Made by a program: the position numbers and the translations under genes. A model generated the notes under the pieces. That model was not told the DNA's origin. It saw only the letters and a list, made by a program, of their open reading frames with translations, and searched no databases. A DNA stretch of 64,000 nucleotides from Blattamonas nauphoetae (lineage: Eukaryota > Preaxostyla > Oxymonadida): NCBI GenBank assembly GCA_033064195.1, contig JARBJD010000012.1, positions 496,001 to 560,000 of the forward strand. Direction: 5' to 3'. This document shows, one piece after another, positions 22,491-33,311 of the stretch (position 1 is the first letter of the stretch; each line of letters starts with the position of its first letter).

Positions 22491-23516
22491 TTATATAATT
22501 CTCCAGATCACAAAACCGACGAACACTACACTTGCTAGAATGAATGGACGTGTCCATCCAAAAGAATCCATAGTCCGAACAATCACCTGTCCTGAATGCT
22601 GTGGAGGATTGACTTTTAAGTTATCCTTTTTCATGTTCCAGTGGTATTGCTCTCTCTTTTCTGATTTCACTTTCGGAAATTCAATCGCTCGAGCAGGGCA
22701 GTAATTGAAACAGCGTCCGCATCCAAAGCAATCATCCATCTCCCATTTTGGGATCTTCACCGGATCGCCTGGCTCTGGCTGGGAGAGCGCATTGTACGGG
22801 CAGACACTCACGCATTTGAAGCAAGATATGCAAAGATCAGCGTTGATAGAAATTGGACCCAAATTGTGGTTGGGTTTCTGATTTGTTGAGAGCCATGTGG
22901 TTGGTTTGAGGGGATGCATTGATGGGAGAGAAGCCCCATTCAGCCTGGCAGTCAATGATTTCGCAAAATCGGCAACTTTCTTCAATTCGGACTCTCTCAC
23001 AGCATCCACCGTTCCACGTGGTGCTTGCGATGGAACACCGTTTTCGGGTCCACGGAAACTCACAGATCCGAGAAATTGTGCTGTCGGATTTTTGTTGTGC
23101 AGAATTGTAGCAAGGTGACTGCTAATGATCCCTGGAATATTACCATAGCTACTAAATGCGAAATAGAACTTCATGGTTACAAATTTTTCCGAAGGACTGT
23201 TCTCTTCGGAGAGAAGACGAGGAGCAAGTGATGGGAGAGACCCCATTGCATGGTATGCTCCAAGCCCAACAATATCTGATTCTATAAGGGAATCATGGTA
23301 CTTAGAAAGCAGTGATGGACCAGAACAATCTCTAGATTGCAACATTTGTTTGATTATCGCGAGGCCATCGTGGAGAAATACCAAATGTCCATTGTCTTCA
23401 AGTTCCTTCTTAATTGTCAAAGCAACTGATTTTGTATTTCCGGTGTTTGAAAAGAATAAAATTGTCGCCTTCATCTTGAGCGAGATTTGATCAGGCCCGT
23501 TCAATCCTTCGTTCAT
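22491..23516 (-). CDS. Flavodoxin fused to two [4Fe-4S] ferredoxin motifs, C-terminal membrane anchor
   Basis: A 341-residue single-exon protein. Residues about 15-190 form a flavodoxin-like domain with the FMN phosphate loop FFSNTGNTKS. Then come two bacterial-type [4Fe-4S] motifs, CISCFKCVSVCP and CFGCGRCFNYCP, the layout of the EFR1 family found in anaerobic bacteria and some anaerobic protists. The last 20 residues are one membrane span (FILASVVFVGFVIW) ending in Arg-Ile-Ile, so the redox domains should face the cytosol. The start is the ATG at 23516; MKATILFF at 23474 is an alternative. It probably passes electrons between ferredoxin-type clusters and FMN, but the partner is unknown. A bacterial origin is likely; no introns are visible. 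Confidence 0.9.
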   Translation of the reverse strand: MNEGLNGPDQISLKMKATILFFSNTGNTKSVALTIKKELEDNGHLVFLHDGLAIIKQMLQSRDCSGPSLLSKYHDSLIESDIVGLGAYHAMGSLPSLAPRLLSEENSPSEKFVTMKFYFAFSSYGNIPGIISSHLATILHNKNPTAQFLGSVSFRGPENGVPSQAPRGTVDAVRESELKKVADFAKSLTARLNGASLPSMHPLKPTTWLSTNQKPNHNLGPISINADLCISCFKCVSVCPYNALSQPEPGDPVKIPKWEMDDCFGCGRCFNYCPARAIEFPKVKSEKREQYHWNMKKDNLKVNPPQHSGQVIVRTMDSFGWTRPFILASVVFVGFVIWRII

Positions 23517-23558
23517 CAAACTCTTCAGTTCAAACCTATCCGTTAACTTTGATCACAA

Positions 23559-25533
23559 ATGACAATCCCAATAGAAGCTGCTCATCGAGCTGTTCAACGA
23601 GAATCAATGTTTCTTGAAGGTCTACCTATTCTCTCTCAATTGAAATGCTTTTTAAACATTCTATTTCTTAATTAGAGGATCATACACACACAGTATCATC
23701 ACATCAATCATTTCTCCAGCTCAGGACCCGGTCACGCCGCCAACTTTTATCTGAACGAAGAGCAGAAAAGTTCGTTCGACAGAGCGTTCAGTTGTCATCT
23801 CATTTCAACCAGAAAGGACTAACACCATCATTAGTTTGTATCTTTTCTCCATTTTCAGATCAATCTTGACCGATCGACATCTCCTCACACTTCTCTCTCA
23901 TTCACACAGTCTTTCACGATTCCTCAAATGCAGCAGATTCTGAAAAGTACAAATGCTGACCGAACACTCGCAACGATGCTTTCACAATTGTCTCGTGCAA
24001 TTCGTATGTTCTTCTTTTTCTCATTCAATTCTCAATCAACTTCTTTCAAGAACAAACAAGCCAAGATGTCAAAGAACTAATTTCAGAAATTCCATTTGAC
24101 ATGTACGATGATATATATGCAATTCTTGTTCATCCACCGTTTCACGACATCGACGACCTCCAATCGGACTCCGCACACATCATCGCAAATGTCATCGTCG
24201 ATTCTCCACAGTATATCCTCCATTTGCGCAATCTAAACAAAATCCCAAAATTGGTGCAGACACTCACTCCTGCTCACTCGGGCCTGTCCAGTTACCCGGA
24301 AAATACACTCATCTCCATCATGTACATCTTTGCTAATCTAGCGAGTGATTCGAACGAAACTCGGGAGTATCTTCTTGAATGCAATGTGCTGGATGTTCTC
24401 CGCCGGTTTTTCATCCAAGACCCAACGATCTCACAGTTCAACGAAACACTCACTCGCTTCCTCTCAACAATGTGCAGGACCTCTGCACTCCCTCTACAAT
24501 TTCATGAACACACGAGGGATATAGTCATTTTTTTCTCGAAAACACTCAAAACAATCCCCGGCAAACAGTTCGAAGACAGTCTCTGGGGAATCAGCTATCT
24601 CACAGAAGAATCATCCATCCTTCCGCTCATCAAATCTGCGGATATCATCGACAAAGTTTTGACAGGATTATTGTTTGCGTTATTCGTTTATCTTCTCTCA
24701 ATATTTTCAGATCAATCAATTCTCAAGTCCAAGTCGCCTCACTCAGGACATGTGGGAATTTCATTATGAGGACCGATGAATACACAAGTGACCTTCTTGC
24801 GAGGGGGTTCATGATGAAACTTGTCCCCTTTCTTGACCCAGACATTGCCGAATCGCTCCAAACTGAAGCAGCGTGGATTCTATCCAATATCTATGCCTCA
24901 GATCAAGACAGAAGCCATTTCTTGTATCAACTCCACATTGTTCCCAAACTTATCGGAATGTACACAGTCTCGCAAAGCATCAAGACCAGGCAGGAAATCA
25001 TCCATGCCCTGTGCAACATAATGGGTGGCGATATGGATCAGGTTCGAGAAGTAGTCCGCTGCAAAGGTATTTTAGTCATCAAGGACGGTCTTTACGCTGG
25101 CAGTAAGACAATGAAAAGCGTTCTTCGAGCACTCGAAGCACTGCTCAAGGCAAGTCGCGAACTTCACGCCACTCGGAAGATTTCGATCACAACGATTGAA
25201 GAAACGTTCTATGACCACGACATTATCTCCAAAGTTGAAGAAGAGCTCCTCCGCAATAACGAGGCAACGAAGGAGGTTGCTGAGAGTGTCCTGAACGAAT
25301 ATAGGCTCAGCATGGCCCATCCAAGCGAGGAAACGATGGAGACCGATATGGATATTGACTATACATCTCTTCAAGAGCCTCAATTCCACGTCCCTGCTGC
25401 TGGCGTCACCTTCCCGCAGGATCGACTCACGTCAACACCAGATCGGCGATTGTTTGGGCAAATGGATGCAAATCCATTTACACCTTCTTTTCATCATCAG
25501 ATACCGACACTTGTTCCAATGGGTCAAGGGTAG
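23559..25533 (+). CDS. KPNA: Importin alpha (karyopherin alpha)
   Basis: The adaptor that binds nuclear localisation signals and hands cargo to importin beta. Five exons (23559-23619, 23676-23833, 23859-24003, 24051-24672, 24711-25533) give 602 residues. The N-terminus holds an importin-beta-binding-like basic segment (LRTRSRRQLLSERRAEKF). It is followed by about ten ARM repeats, seen in stretches such as LISIMYIFANLASDSNETRE, LRTCGNFIMRTDEYTSDLL, EAAWILSNIYASD and IIHALCNIMGGD. The C-terminal 100 residues are acidic and disordered. The join at 24672/24711 is confirmed by the restored repeat. Introns are 56, 25, 47 and 38 nt; the 25-nt one (23834-23858) is the shortest in the window. It diverges from the flavodoxin gene with 42 bp between starts. 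Confidence 0.88.
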
Positions 25534-25827
25534 GAAAAGACGGATCTTCTCAAAACATGACATCAATTGAGTCCAGTTCAGAGTTGCTGGTACAACATTT
25601 CACTCAGAGACAATTAATATCGTATTTTTCACGTAGAACGAACAGCACAAGCTGTACAACTTTTTCATCTCCAATTAACACTCATGACTATATGATCTGT
25701 TGAGACAAACCCTTTTTTCAATCTTCAAACTCATTGTCAATCATATCATGTCTGTGACGAAAAACAAGAAAACAAATCGCGATCGGCCCCGTTTTGTCGT
25801 CAAGCTTCTGAGACTCCCAGCAGTCCA

Positions 25828-26574
25828 ATGAATGAAGCCAGTCGAGATTCAGATGCTCTTATGACCACAATTCAAAACGATAAGTTGCTTGTGTATAACC
25901 TCTTCAAAGAGAGATTCGAATCAAAGTTCAATTATCTCGAACCAACTCTCCAAAGAAGTCTCACCCAACTGTACAATACCTGCCAACAAAACTTTGCTAC
26001 GAATTATACAAATGCTCAAAGATTCAAAAGTGTTGTCACTGCTACACCTACAGATCAACTAGATCGATTAAAAAGTGGAATTGCTGAACTGAAACATTTT
26101 CATGTATCTCTTTCGTTCATATCAATTTTTTTCCCTTCTTCAATAGGAAAATCAAAAGGTTGAATGTCTCAAACGAATTGACGACTTTTCGGAACAAATT
26201 GAGAAACAAACAATCCAGGCTCCAAATGTTTGTCCTCTGTATCGAATCTTCACCATGTTCAGTTTCTACCACTTGGATTTGTACAAAAGCTCGTGTCTGA
26301 ATTTGATGAAAATCTCATCGTGTCGAAACAAGTTGAGGAACTTCTCGACTCAGAGATGATTTATTTCGTCCAGGAATCTTTTCGGTGTGCGTGTGAAATT
26401 GCACAATCGCGAGGAGAGGACACCATTGATGTTTCAGATTTACAAACTGCTCTTCTACTCAAGTCAGATCTATCTGTTCCTTGGCCTCTCGAGAACGAAC
26501 AAGATCCGATTGTATTCTCCAGTAACTCTGCGTCACCTTTTCTACACAATACGCCTTTTCGGCAAGAGCAGTGA
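25828..26574 (+). CDS. TAF12: TFIID subunit TAF12 (histone fold)
   Basis: TAF12 pairs with TAF4 through a histone fold within TFIID (and with Ada1 in SAGA). Three exons (25828-26103, 26147-26227, 26263-26574) give 222 residues. The histone fold lies near residues 125-190: FVQKLVSEFDENLIVSKQVE, ELLDSEMIYFVQESFRCACE and DTIDVSDLQTALLLKSDLSV correspond to the TAF12 L1, alpha-2 and alpha-3 regions. The region before it is helical and charged. The last 30 residues are poorly conserved, and the 3' end could be longer if a further small intron exists. Introns are 43 and 35 nt. Confidence 0.82.
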
Positions 26575-26796
26575 ATCATATCCAATTTTCCTGGGAAAGA
26601 GGATTCAGATGAGAGTATTTTTGGAGAATTCAAGCACAAACGACATCGCTCCGAGTTCTCTTCAAAAATCAATTGTTATCTTTTCATTTTCGATTTTTGC
26701 CATAACCGTTCGACACAATTTTGAACACTTCATTTTTTTCAGAATTCATCTCACCTTTTTCGGAAATGGATGATCCCCCCGCATGCATTTTTATGA

Positions 26797-27975
26797 ATGG
26801 TCTGTTCGCCAATTTGTCATTATCGAACTCTTTTCTCTTCCTTCTTCCTATAGATTCGTCGAAATGCTCGTCTACGACGTGATTATATCCATAAAAAATC
26901 TCTCCATCAGAAGGAAGCTCTATCCAACCAAAAGAAGCGCCAGTTGAAGAATGCACAGATAGGTATGTACTCGTTTCTATGTAATTGGTTTATATTCACA
27001 TTTTCTTTATGTTGCAATCTTTAGAGGGGAAACCAATTCCAACTGAACTCAGACACGCTGAACACCAGCTGTCAAAAGAAATCCTCCTCGAGGATGCGAA
27101 CACAGCCGGTTTGTCATTGATCGTTTCCCTTATTAGCGAAATACACACTCTTCAAACATGAATTTCTTTGTCATGTTCTTACAGACACTGGTCTTGGGGT
27201 TGACGACGAATACGCAGCAGTAGGTGTTGAGGACCCCAAGATCATGATCACAACATCACGTGATCCTAGTTCTCGTCTACTCCAATTCGTGAAGGTTTTT
27301 CTCATTTTTTTGAACTTTCCGCCAGGAACTAGACATTCTCATCCCAAACTCCTATCGGATTAATCGAGGAGCCCATGTTGTAGAAGAGCTTGTAGAAGCT
27401 TGCCGAGCAGCGCAGGTTACAGACATGATCATTGTTCATGAGCATCGCGGTGAGCCAGGTATTTACTCTTCTTTCTTGACCTGATTCAGATGGCCTCATA
27501 ATCTGCCATCTTCCTTACGGGCCTACTGCCTATTTCGGACTTGTAAATACCGTTCAACGGCATGATATTGAAACACATGCCAATATGCCAGAGGCAGCAC
27601 CACAATTAATCTTCCATAACTTCAAAACTCCACTCGGAATTCGAGTCTGTGATTTCTCGTTGTTCATCATTTAACTTTTCTATTTGATAATTTTTCTTCG
27701 TATTACAGGTACGAAGCATCTTGCAAGCCCTATTTCCAGTGCCAAAACCCGACTCAACGCGAATTGTCACGTTCTTCAACAAAGACGACTATATCTCGTT
27801 TCGTCACCATTCATTCCGAAAAGATGGGAAAGAAGTCATTCTGAATGAAATTGGTCCCCGTTTTGAGATGAAACTGTTTCAGATCAAACTCGGAACAATT
27901 GATATCAAGGATGCCGACACAGAATTTGTCCTCCATCCCTACATGCGATCCTCTCGCCGAGCACAGCTTCTCTAG
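26797..27975 (+). CDS. IMP4: IMP4, U3 snoRNP component (Brix domain)
   Basis: IMP4 sits in the small-subunit processome and helps U3 snoRNA pair with pre-18S rRNA. Seven exons (26797-26799, 26854-26962, 27025-27108, 27185-27294, 27326-27458, 27490-27644, 27709-27975) give 286 residues, against 291 in human. The N-terminus IRRNARLRRDYIHKK matches human LRREARLRREYLYRK. Brix-domain landmarks follow: VEDPKIMITTSRDPSSRLLQ, MIIVHEHRGEPDGLIICHLP, GPTAYFGLVNTVQRHDIET, ALFPVPKPDSTRIVTF, DYISFRHHSF and GPRFEMKLFQIKLGT. The first exon is again only the ATG. Introns are 54, 62, 76, 31, 31 and 64 nt. It ends with TAG at the normal family position. Confidence 0.95.
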
Positions 27976-28281
27976 GCAAGAAAATGTGGTCTTGATTATT
28001 TCGATTTTCGTCTTGAATACTCACTTCATCAATTGAAAGAACTCGCTTTGGGCTGTGCTGTGGTTCGACGTCAAGGAGCTCTGGCTTCCACCATTCGTTT
28101 TTCAGCAGTGTTGGGGAAGTCAGAGATTGATGGAGACCAAATTAATAGCATAATTTACATGAATCAGAATTCGGAAGTTCAAAACTCGTTTTGCTGATCT
28201 TCCCGTCCTTTTTATCTTTCCTCTCCATATTTATCATATCCGTTCTCTAACGAGCCACAACTTCCTTTGTTCGAGTGGGCC
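27976..28281. other. Spacer with an open frame in phase with IMP4
   Basis: Between IMP4 and PPP4R3 the frame of IMP4 stays open for 73 codons after the TAG, to a TGA at 28195-28197. The translated stretch (GLDYFDFRLEYSLHQLKELA and onward) looks protein-like but matches nothing I know. A short match to a Pol III B box at 28062-28072 has no partner. The remaining 85 bp must hold the PPP4R3 promoter. Confidence 0.35.
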
Positions 28282-31200
28282 ATGTCACAATATAGAGCGA
28301 AGCTGTACTCGCTTGCTGACGATAAACAATGGTCCGACTTGGGCACTGGATATGTTGGAACTCAAAAACGAGTGTGCATCATCGTGATTGTCAACATTCT
28401 TCTTAGGAGTTAATATTCTCAACAGATCAAGACATGAATCAAATCACTTATTCTCTTCCACTCGACACAAAACTGTCTTTTGTCCAAGATAATGGTTTGT
28501 GTCTTACATCATCAATCAGAAGAACAACCTCATTATTCTCTTTCTATTTTGACTTCACAATGTTGAAAATCTTCGTCTCCATTTTTTTCTCATTATTTCT
28601 TCATTATGAACGCCCTCAAACAACTTTGCTCCATTTTTGATTCTCATTTCTCTTCTTGGATATTTTGGGATTTCTCATTTACGTTCTATATTCTTAATTC
28701 ATTGTGCCCTTTCTTCTTTTTTTCAACTTTCATTCACGTTTATCTCTCTAGAAAAGCGAATTCTCTGGATTGATCCTCGAAACCAAACACAATATTCACT
28801 CAGTTTCCTTCTTCCAAAGGGCCGCGATGAAATTCTACAGAATATAGATCATATATGTGCACTTTCTCGCCCCATTCAACTTCCAATTCCAAACGCTGGG
28901 AATCTCCAAGAGATTCAAGCCATCATCAACCAGAATCGCAATCCGTTCGATCGTTGTCAAATTCTATGTGGAAGAATCATGCGCGAGTCCTTTTTCTCTG
29001 CTCTTTTGTCACTCAGAGAGGAACTGGATGAGAATGTCCCATCGAACATTGAGACTTTTTTTCAGCTCTCTTCCCTTGTCGCCACTCTCTTCAATCTATC
29101 AGAAGCAATGACTGAGTTTCTTCTTCGCGACGACCTCTCACTTCGTGTCATTCGCTGTCTTGAATTTGATCGACAACTTCACCGACACATCAAACACAGT
29201 GAATTCCTCTCACAAACACCGATGTTGCACAACCCTCTCCGCATTCGGGACGATCATCTTAATTCACTTCTGACCCAGAACTATCGTGCTGGATATATCA
29301 AAGACACTGTTCTTCCTTATCAAATCGATGAACTCGCAACCCTGCGACTGGCAAGGCTTATAGAAAGAAACAATGCTGGGATTGCGCATACATTTCTAGA
29401 TAATACTCGTCTCTGTGAAGAATTGTTTGAAATTGCTGTGCAGGAGATGTCAGAAGAGGAGAAGATGGAATGGAAACAACGGGAGGACACTGTGAATACT
29501 GTGGATGAATTTGAACATCAGAGGAGAGCCGAGGAGACTGAATTGTCTGTTCTCATTGAATGCGCACCAACTCCCCCATACACGCAAGAATCGCCATCAG
29601 ATCGAGATGCAGTTGATCCCGCAAATGAACCTGAACCTGTCATGGATATTATCCCACCTGTTCCTTCTGTGTGTCCACCATCTTCTATTCCCCTTACGCA
29701 AATCATATCACCACTAGACTATCCACAATCCACACAAAGATCAGATTCACTCAAATCCATCCTCACTCTTCTTCGAACCATCCGAACACTTCCACTTTCG
29801 GAGCAAAACCTGTATCTCAGGCTTTTCTACACTTCACCCAAGATTCCTCCCATGGCCTCTGTCTCACACTTCGCACAGATGATGATGGACAGTGTCACTC
29901 ATTCCTTCCAGTCTTTCCAGCCTTTAATCACTACAGACACAGCAGGAGCTAAAATCGAGATTATGGATGTCCTCAACACGAACTTGAGACACACTTCAAG
30001 GGAAATAAGGATTGTGGCGATCGATCTCCTGAACGAAGTGTTTCTCTTCAACCGCCAGAACCTCCGATTGTCAATTCTAAAAGAGCAGCCCACATATTCC
30101 TTCTTCCACCTCCTCGTCAACGCCATCATCTCCGAACCAGATCCATCTCTCCGTATCGCCCTATTCGCTCAGCTGCACGACCTCCTCCTCCCACCCACCG
30201 ACGACGCCCTCCGCCTCGTCCGCGTCTTCTTCGACAACCAAATCAGAGCTCAGCCCACACTCGCCAGCCAGCTGTTTGCAGATCTGAACAACATCACAAT
30301 CACCAACCCCAAATCGCTCGTCCCATCACACTCCAACGCGTCCTCCACGTCGTCCGCCGACTTCACCGACATCCTCCGCTCGTCCATCGCACAGCCACCT
30401 CAACCCAAGCCAGCCTCTCCCACTGCTCCTCCAGCTGCCATGGTGTCGTCTCTGTGCGAACTGGGGTCGTTCCTCCTCACAGCGTACCATCACCAGGCCA
30501 TGCCGTTCTTCGCACGCTACTCCATCCCGCAGAAGGTCCTCGCGCTCCTCCACCACCCCAGCAAGTTCCCTGCAGTCTCCGCATGCAACTTCCTGCGGGC
30601 GTTTCTCACTCATAGCAAGCACGAGGACGAGTCGGGACTGATGCGAGCGGGGTTCGTGACGCACATCTTTAGCGCCCTGCTCAATCAGAAGAAGAGGACG
30701 AACTTGGTGTCGTCGTCGATTGTAGAGCTGATTAACTTCATCACCACAAATGACAAGAAACAGCGCATGCGGAAGTACATTGTGGAGAAGTATCTGAACG
30801 AGATCAAACCGCTCGACGCGGCAGAGAAGAAAATGATGGAGCGCATTTTGGGCATCGACTTGATCGCCAGCCAGCTCGGCGAGATGACAGTGAAGGTGAA
30901 GGAAGAGCGGCAGGGCAGGTCATCCCACAGTCGGTCGCGGTCGAGGCAGTCCAAGTCGACCAGTCGGTCTCGCTCACGCTCGCCAGCGTCGATGTACAGT
31001 AATGGATCGTATGGACTGTTTGGGAAGGATGTGGCTGATCGAGTGAGGAGAGACGCATTCGTCAGCAACGGTCTGTCGAACGAGGAGATCATCCTAATTC
31101 AGAACGAGTTGAAGCATGTGGACGACGAAGAGGAGAAGATGGAGGAAGTGTGGGACAAGAACTTCGACGACGAGAAGAACGACCAGGAGCAGCTGGGCAA

Positions 31201-32233
31201 GGGTGGCGAGTGGACATACCTCGACTCGTCCTTCCAAGACGACCTTGCCCTTCTCGACGACGGGGAGAAGGACGAGAAGGAGCCGTCGCTGCAGAGGGAG
31301 ACGATGGACGACGACCACGACATCGCCCGCTTCTTCGCTGAGAAGGTGGACGAGGAGGAGGAGGAGTATGGGTCGATCTTCACGGCCCACGATGGCCACA
31401 ACGAGATCCAGCACTCTGACGAGACGAACATCACACCAACCTTCCCACGCACACTCGCCTTTTCAAACGAGCTGACCCCTCTTCCTGGACACCCCACTTC
31501 TCGCCGTGCCATCTTCATCACAAACCCACTCGAGTCAATCGACGAGGAGAAGCAGGAAGAGACAAGTCGTATTGAAGATGAGCGAGAAATGGAAGGCTCC
31601 GAAATAAGCGCTGAAGAAGAAACCAAAGTCAAGATCGACGAGGTCGATTTCAGGAAGAAGAAGAGAGGAGAGGACGAGATTGAATTTGAGCTGTACAACG
31701 CAAACCACAAACCGGACAAGAGAATGCAGATCTCGCCGCTCAGCATCGTCGTCCCGCAGTTCCCTCCGCTCTCGCCCAAACAGAGCGGGTACATCCACCA
31801 CTCGCCACTCACCCCGCCCTCCCCCAAAGCCACCCTCCTCTCCTCCACAGTCCTCCCGTCGTCACCCACACTCGTTTCTGATGTGCCACTGTCCCATCTG
31901 AACGTCGAAGACATCGGGTTGATGACGCCGACGAAAGGCCACCATTCTCCATCGCTCTTCCCGTCCTCGCTCCATCCCTCCACAACCACCACGTCCTTCC
32001 TCCACTCCCCACACTCCCCCCAAACCGGGTTGCTTCATTCGTCATCTTCTCCAATCGCTAATCGGAACTCGCCGCTTCTCCATCGCCTCTCCTCGCCACA
32101 CAAGGCAGGCCATGTTCAGAGTGCGGGTCAGATGGCCTTCGCCCTCAATCCGCTCATCGCGCAGACATCCAACGCTACTGCCACTCCTCCTCACTCTCCG
32201 AAGAGGAGAAACAGTACTGACAGCGAACAATGA
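28282..32233 (+). CDS. PPP4R3: Protein phosphatase 4 regulatory subunit 3 (SMEK/Psy2)
   Basis: The scaffold that recruits PP4 to substrates in DNA repair and signalling. Three exons (28282-28371, 28407-28494, 28752-32233) give 1,219 residues. The N-terminal EVH1-like domain is split over the first introns: YRAKLYSLADDKQWSDLGTG, then TDQDMNQITYSLPLDTKLSF, then RILWIDPRNQTQYSLSFLLP. The SMEK helical domain follows (RVIRCLEFDRQLHRHIKHSE, NYRAGYIKDTVLP). From about residue 770 comes an Arg-Ser repeat region, then acidic and Ser/Pro-rich disordered tails. Introns are 35 nt and 257 nt, the latter the longest in the window. An RS-like region is not usual for this family. Identification rests on the N-terminal half and is firm. 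Confidence 0.9.
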
Positions 32234-32448
32234 AGAAGATGTGAACGAAGGAAGGAACCAAAAGAACATTTCATCAAAACTGTTTTTGTTCGTCTTGATT
32301 CGACTTTTGTCAAACATTTCATGTTAATTATCTTCCTTTTCCGCATCTTTGGTTTGTTTTGAACAGTTTGCAACTGATATTGAGTCCTGGAGACACAGGA
32401 TAATGAGAAGGGAAAGGTTTTTGTGGTTGTGGCTTGATCACCCAACTG

Positions 32449-33052
32449 ATGGAAATCAAGCCTTCTATTATCTTCACAAAGCGTGATCCAGAAGCAATTT
32501 GCCCGAAACGGGGAACCCCCTATGCCGCTGGGTTAGATTTGTCGAGGTATCTCTCTTGTCGAACAAAACTCATTTCATGAACCGAATTCTCTCTGAAAGC
32601 ATCGAGGAACGGACAATTGCCCCACGTAGCCAAGAAATGATCTCCACAGGACTTTCTGTTATGATTCCCCATGGATATTATGGACGAGTTGGTTCGTATT
32701 TTGCAGTTTTTGGATCTTTACCACTCAGCACCACGCTCAGGATTATCAGTGAAGCATGGAATTGAAACAATGGCTGGAGTAGTTGATTCTGATTATCGGT
32801 TTTTGATCTTTGGTTTATAAATGGTCTCCTCAGTGGAACTCTCTTTGTGATTTTGAGAAATCATTCAGATGACCCATTTGTCGTTCACAAGGGTGACCGG
32901 ATTGCTCAACTCATTTGCGAGCAATGCCTCGTGGTTGAGCCGACATTAGTCTGTTTTCTGTGCTTAGTCACACTTGCTAGATCTCATCCGATGAGTTTGA
33001 CAAAGTACCAACTGAAAGAGGGGAGAAAGGATTTGGATCGACAGGAGTTTGA
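32449..33052 (+). CDS. DUT: dUTPase (deoxyuridine 5'-triphosphate nucleotidohydrolase)
   Basis: Hydrolyses dUTP to dUMP and pyrophosphate, keeping uracil out of DNA. Five exons (32449-32546, 32600-32691, 32729-32798, 32834-32948, 32981-33052) give 148 residues, typical for a trimeric dUTPase. All five motifs are present: AAGLDLS (1), [15 protein letters not shown] (2), [12 protein letters not shown] (3, with the catalytic Asp), RIAQLI (4) and the C-terminal P-loop-like [10 protein letters not shown] (5). Motifs 2 and 3 are each formed only by splicing, which validates the introns (53, 37, 35 and 32 nt). There is no targeting extension, so it is nuclear or cytosolic. The intron-rich structure argues for an ordinary host gene. 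Confidence 0.95.
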
Positions 33053-33311
33053 TGATTGATTCTGAAAACCCTCATTTTTTCGGAAAATACCTTCTCACTT
33101 TGAGTTTGAAGAGATCACGCCCATAATAATCGTCTTTCAATGTCACTTGAAGCCTCTTTTCCAAGATTAAGAGACTTTTGGGTGTAATCGTGCCGGCTTA
33201 GATGGTTGAAAACTATCATCTTTTTGGAGAAGACGAAGGCAAATGAAGAGTCCATGAAGAACAAAAGATTGATGGTTGGACATCCATCAACCAGATGAAA
33301 TATTGTCACAA

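Noticed and set aside
1511-27975. Alternative genetic code with TAA/TAG read as Gln, as in some oxymonads and ciliates
   Set aside because: RPS18 (TAA), IMP4 and B9D1 (TAG), and TSR3 (TGA) all stop exactly where their families end, and no in-frame TAA or TAG lies inside conserved blocks.
28062-28072. B-box-like GGTTCGACGTC suggesting a tRNA
   Set aside because: No A box at the right distance, no cloverleaf pairing and no T-run after it.
31099-31992. 297-codon minus-strand open frame opposite PPP4R3 (and similar ones at 35717-36574, 46474-47205, and plus-strand frames at 5564-6349 and 7370-7846)
   Set aside because: They are Ser/Arg-rich mirror images of well-supported genes with biased codon use, have no conserved motifs and no independent start context.
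32449-33052. dUTPase as a viral or mobile-element gene
   Set aside because: Four spliceosomal introns and no viral neighbours; it looks like a normal host gene.
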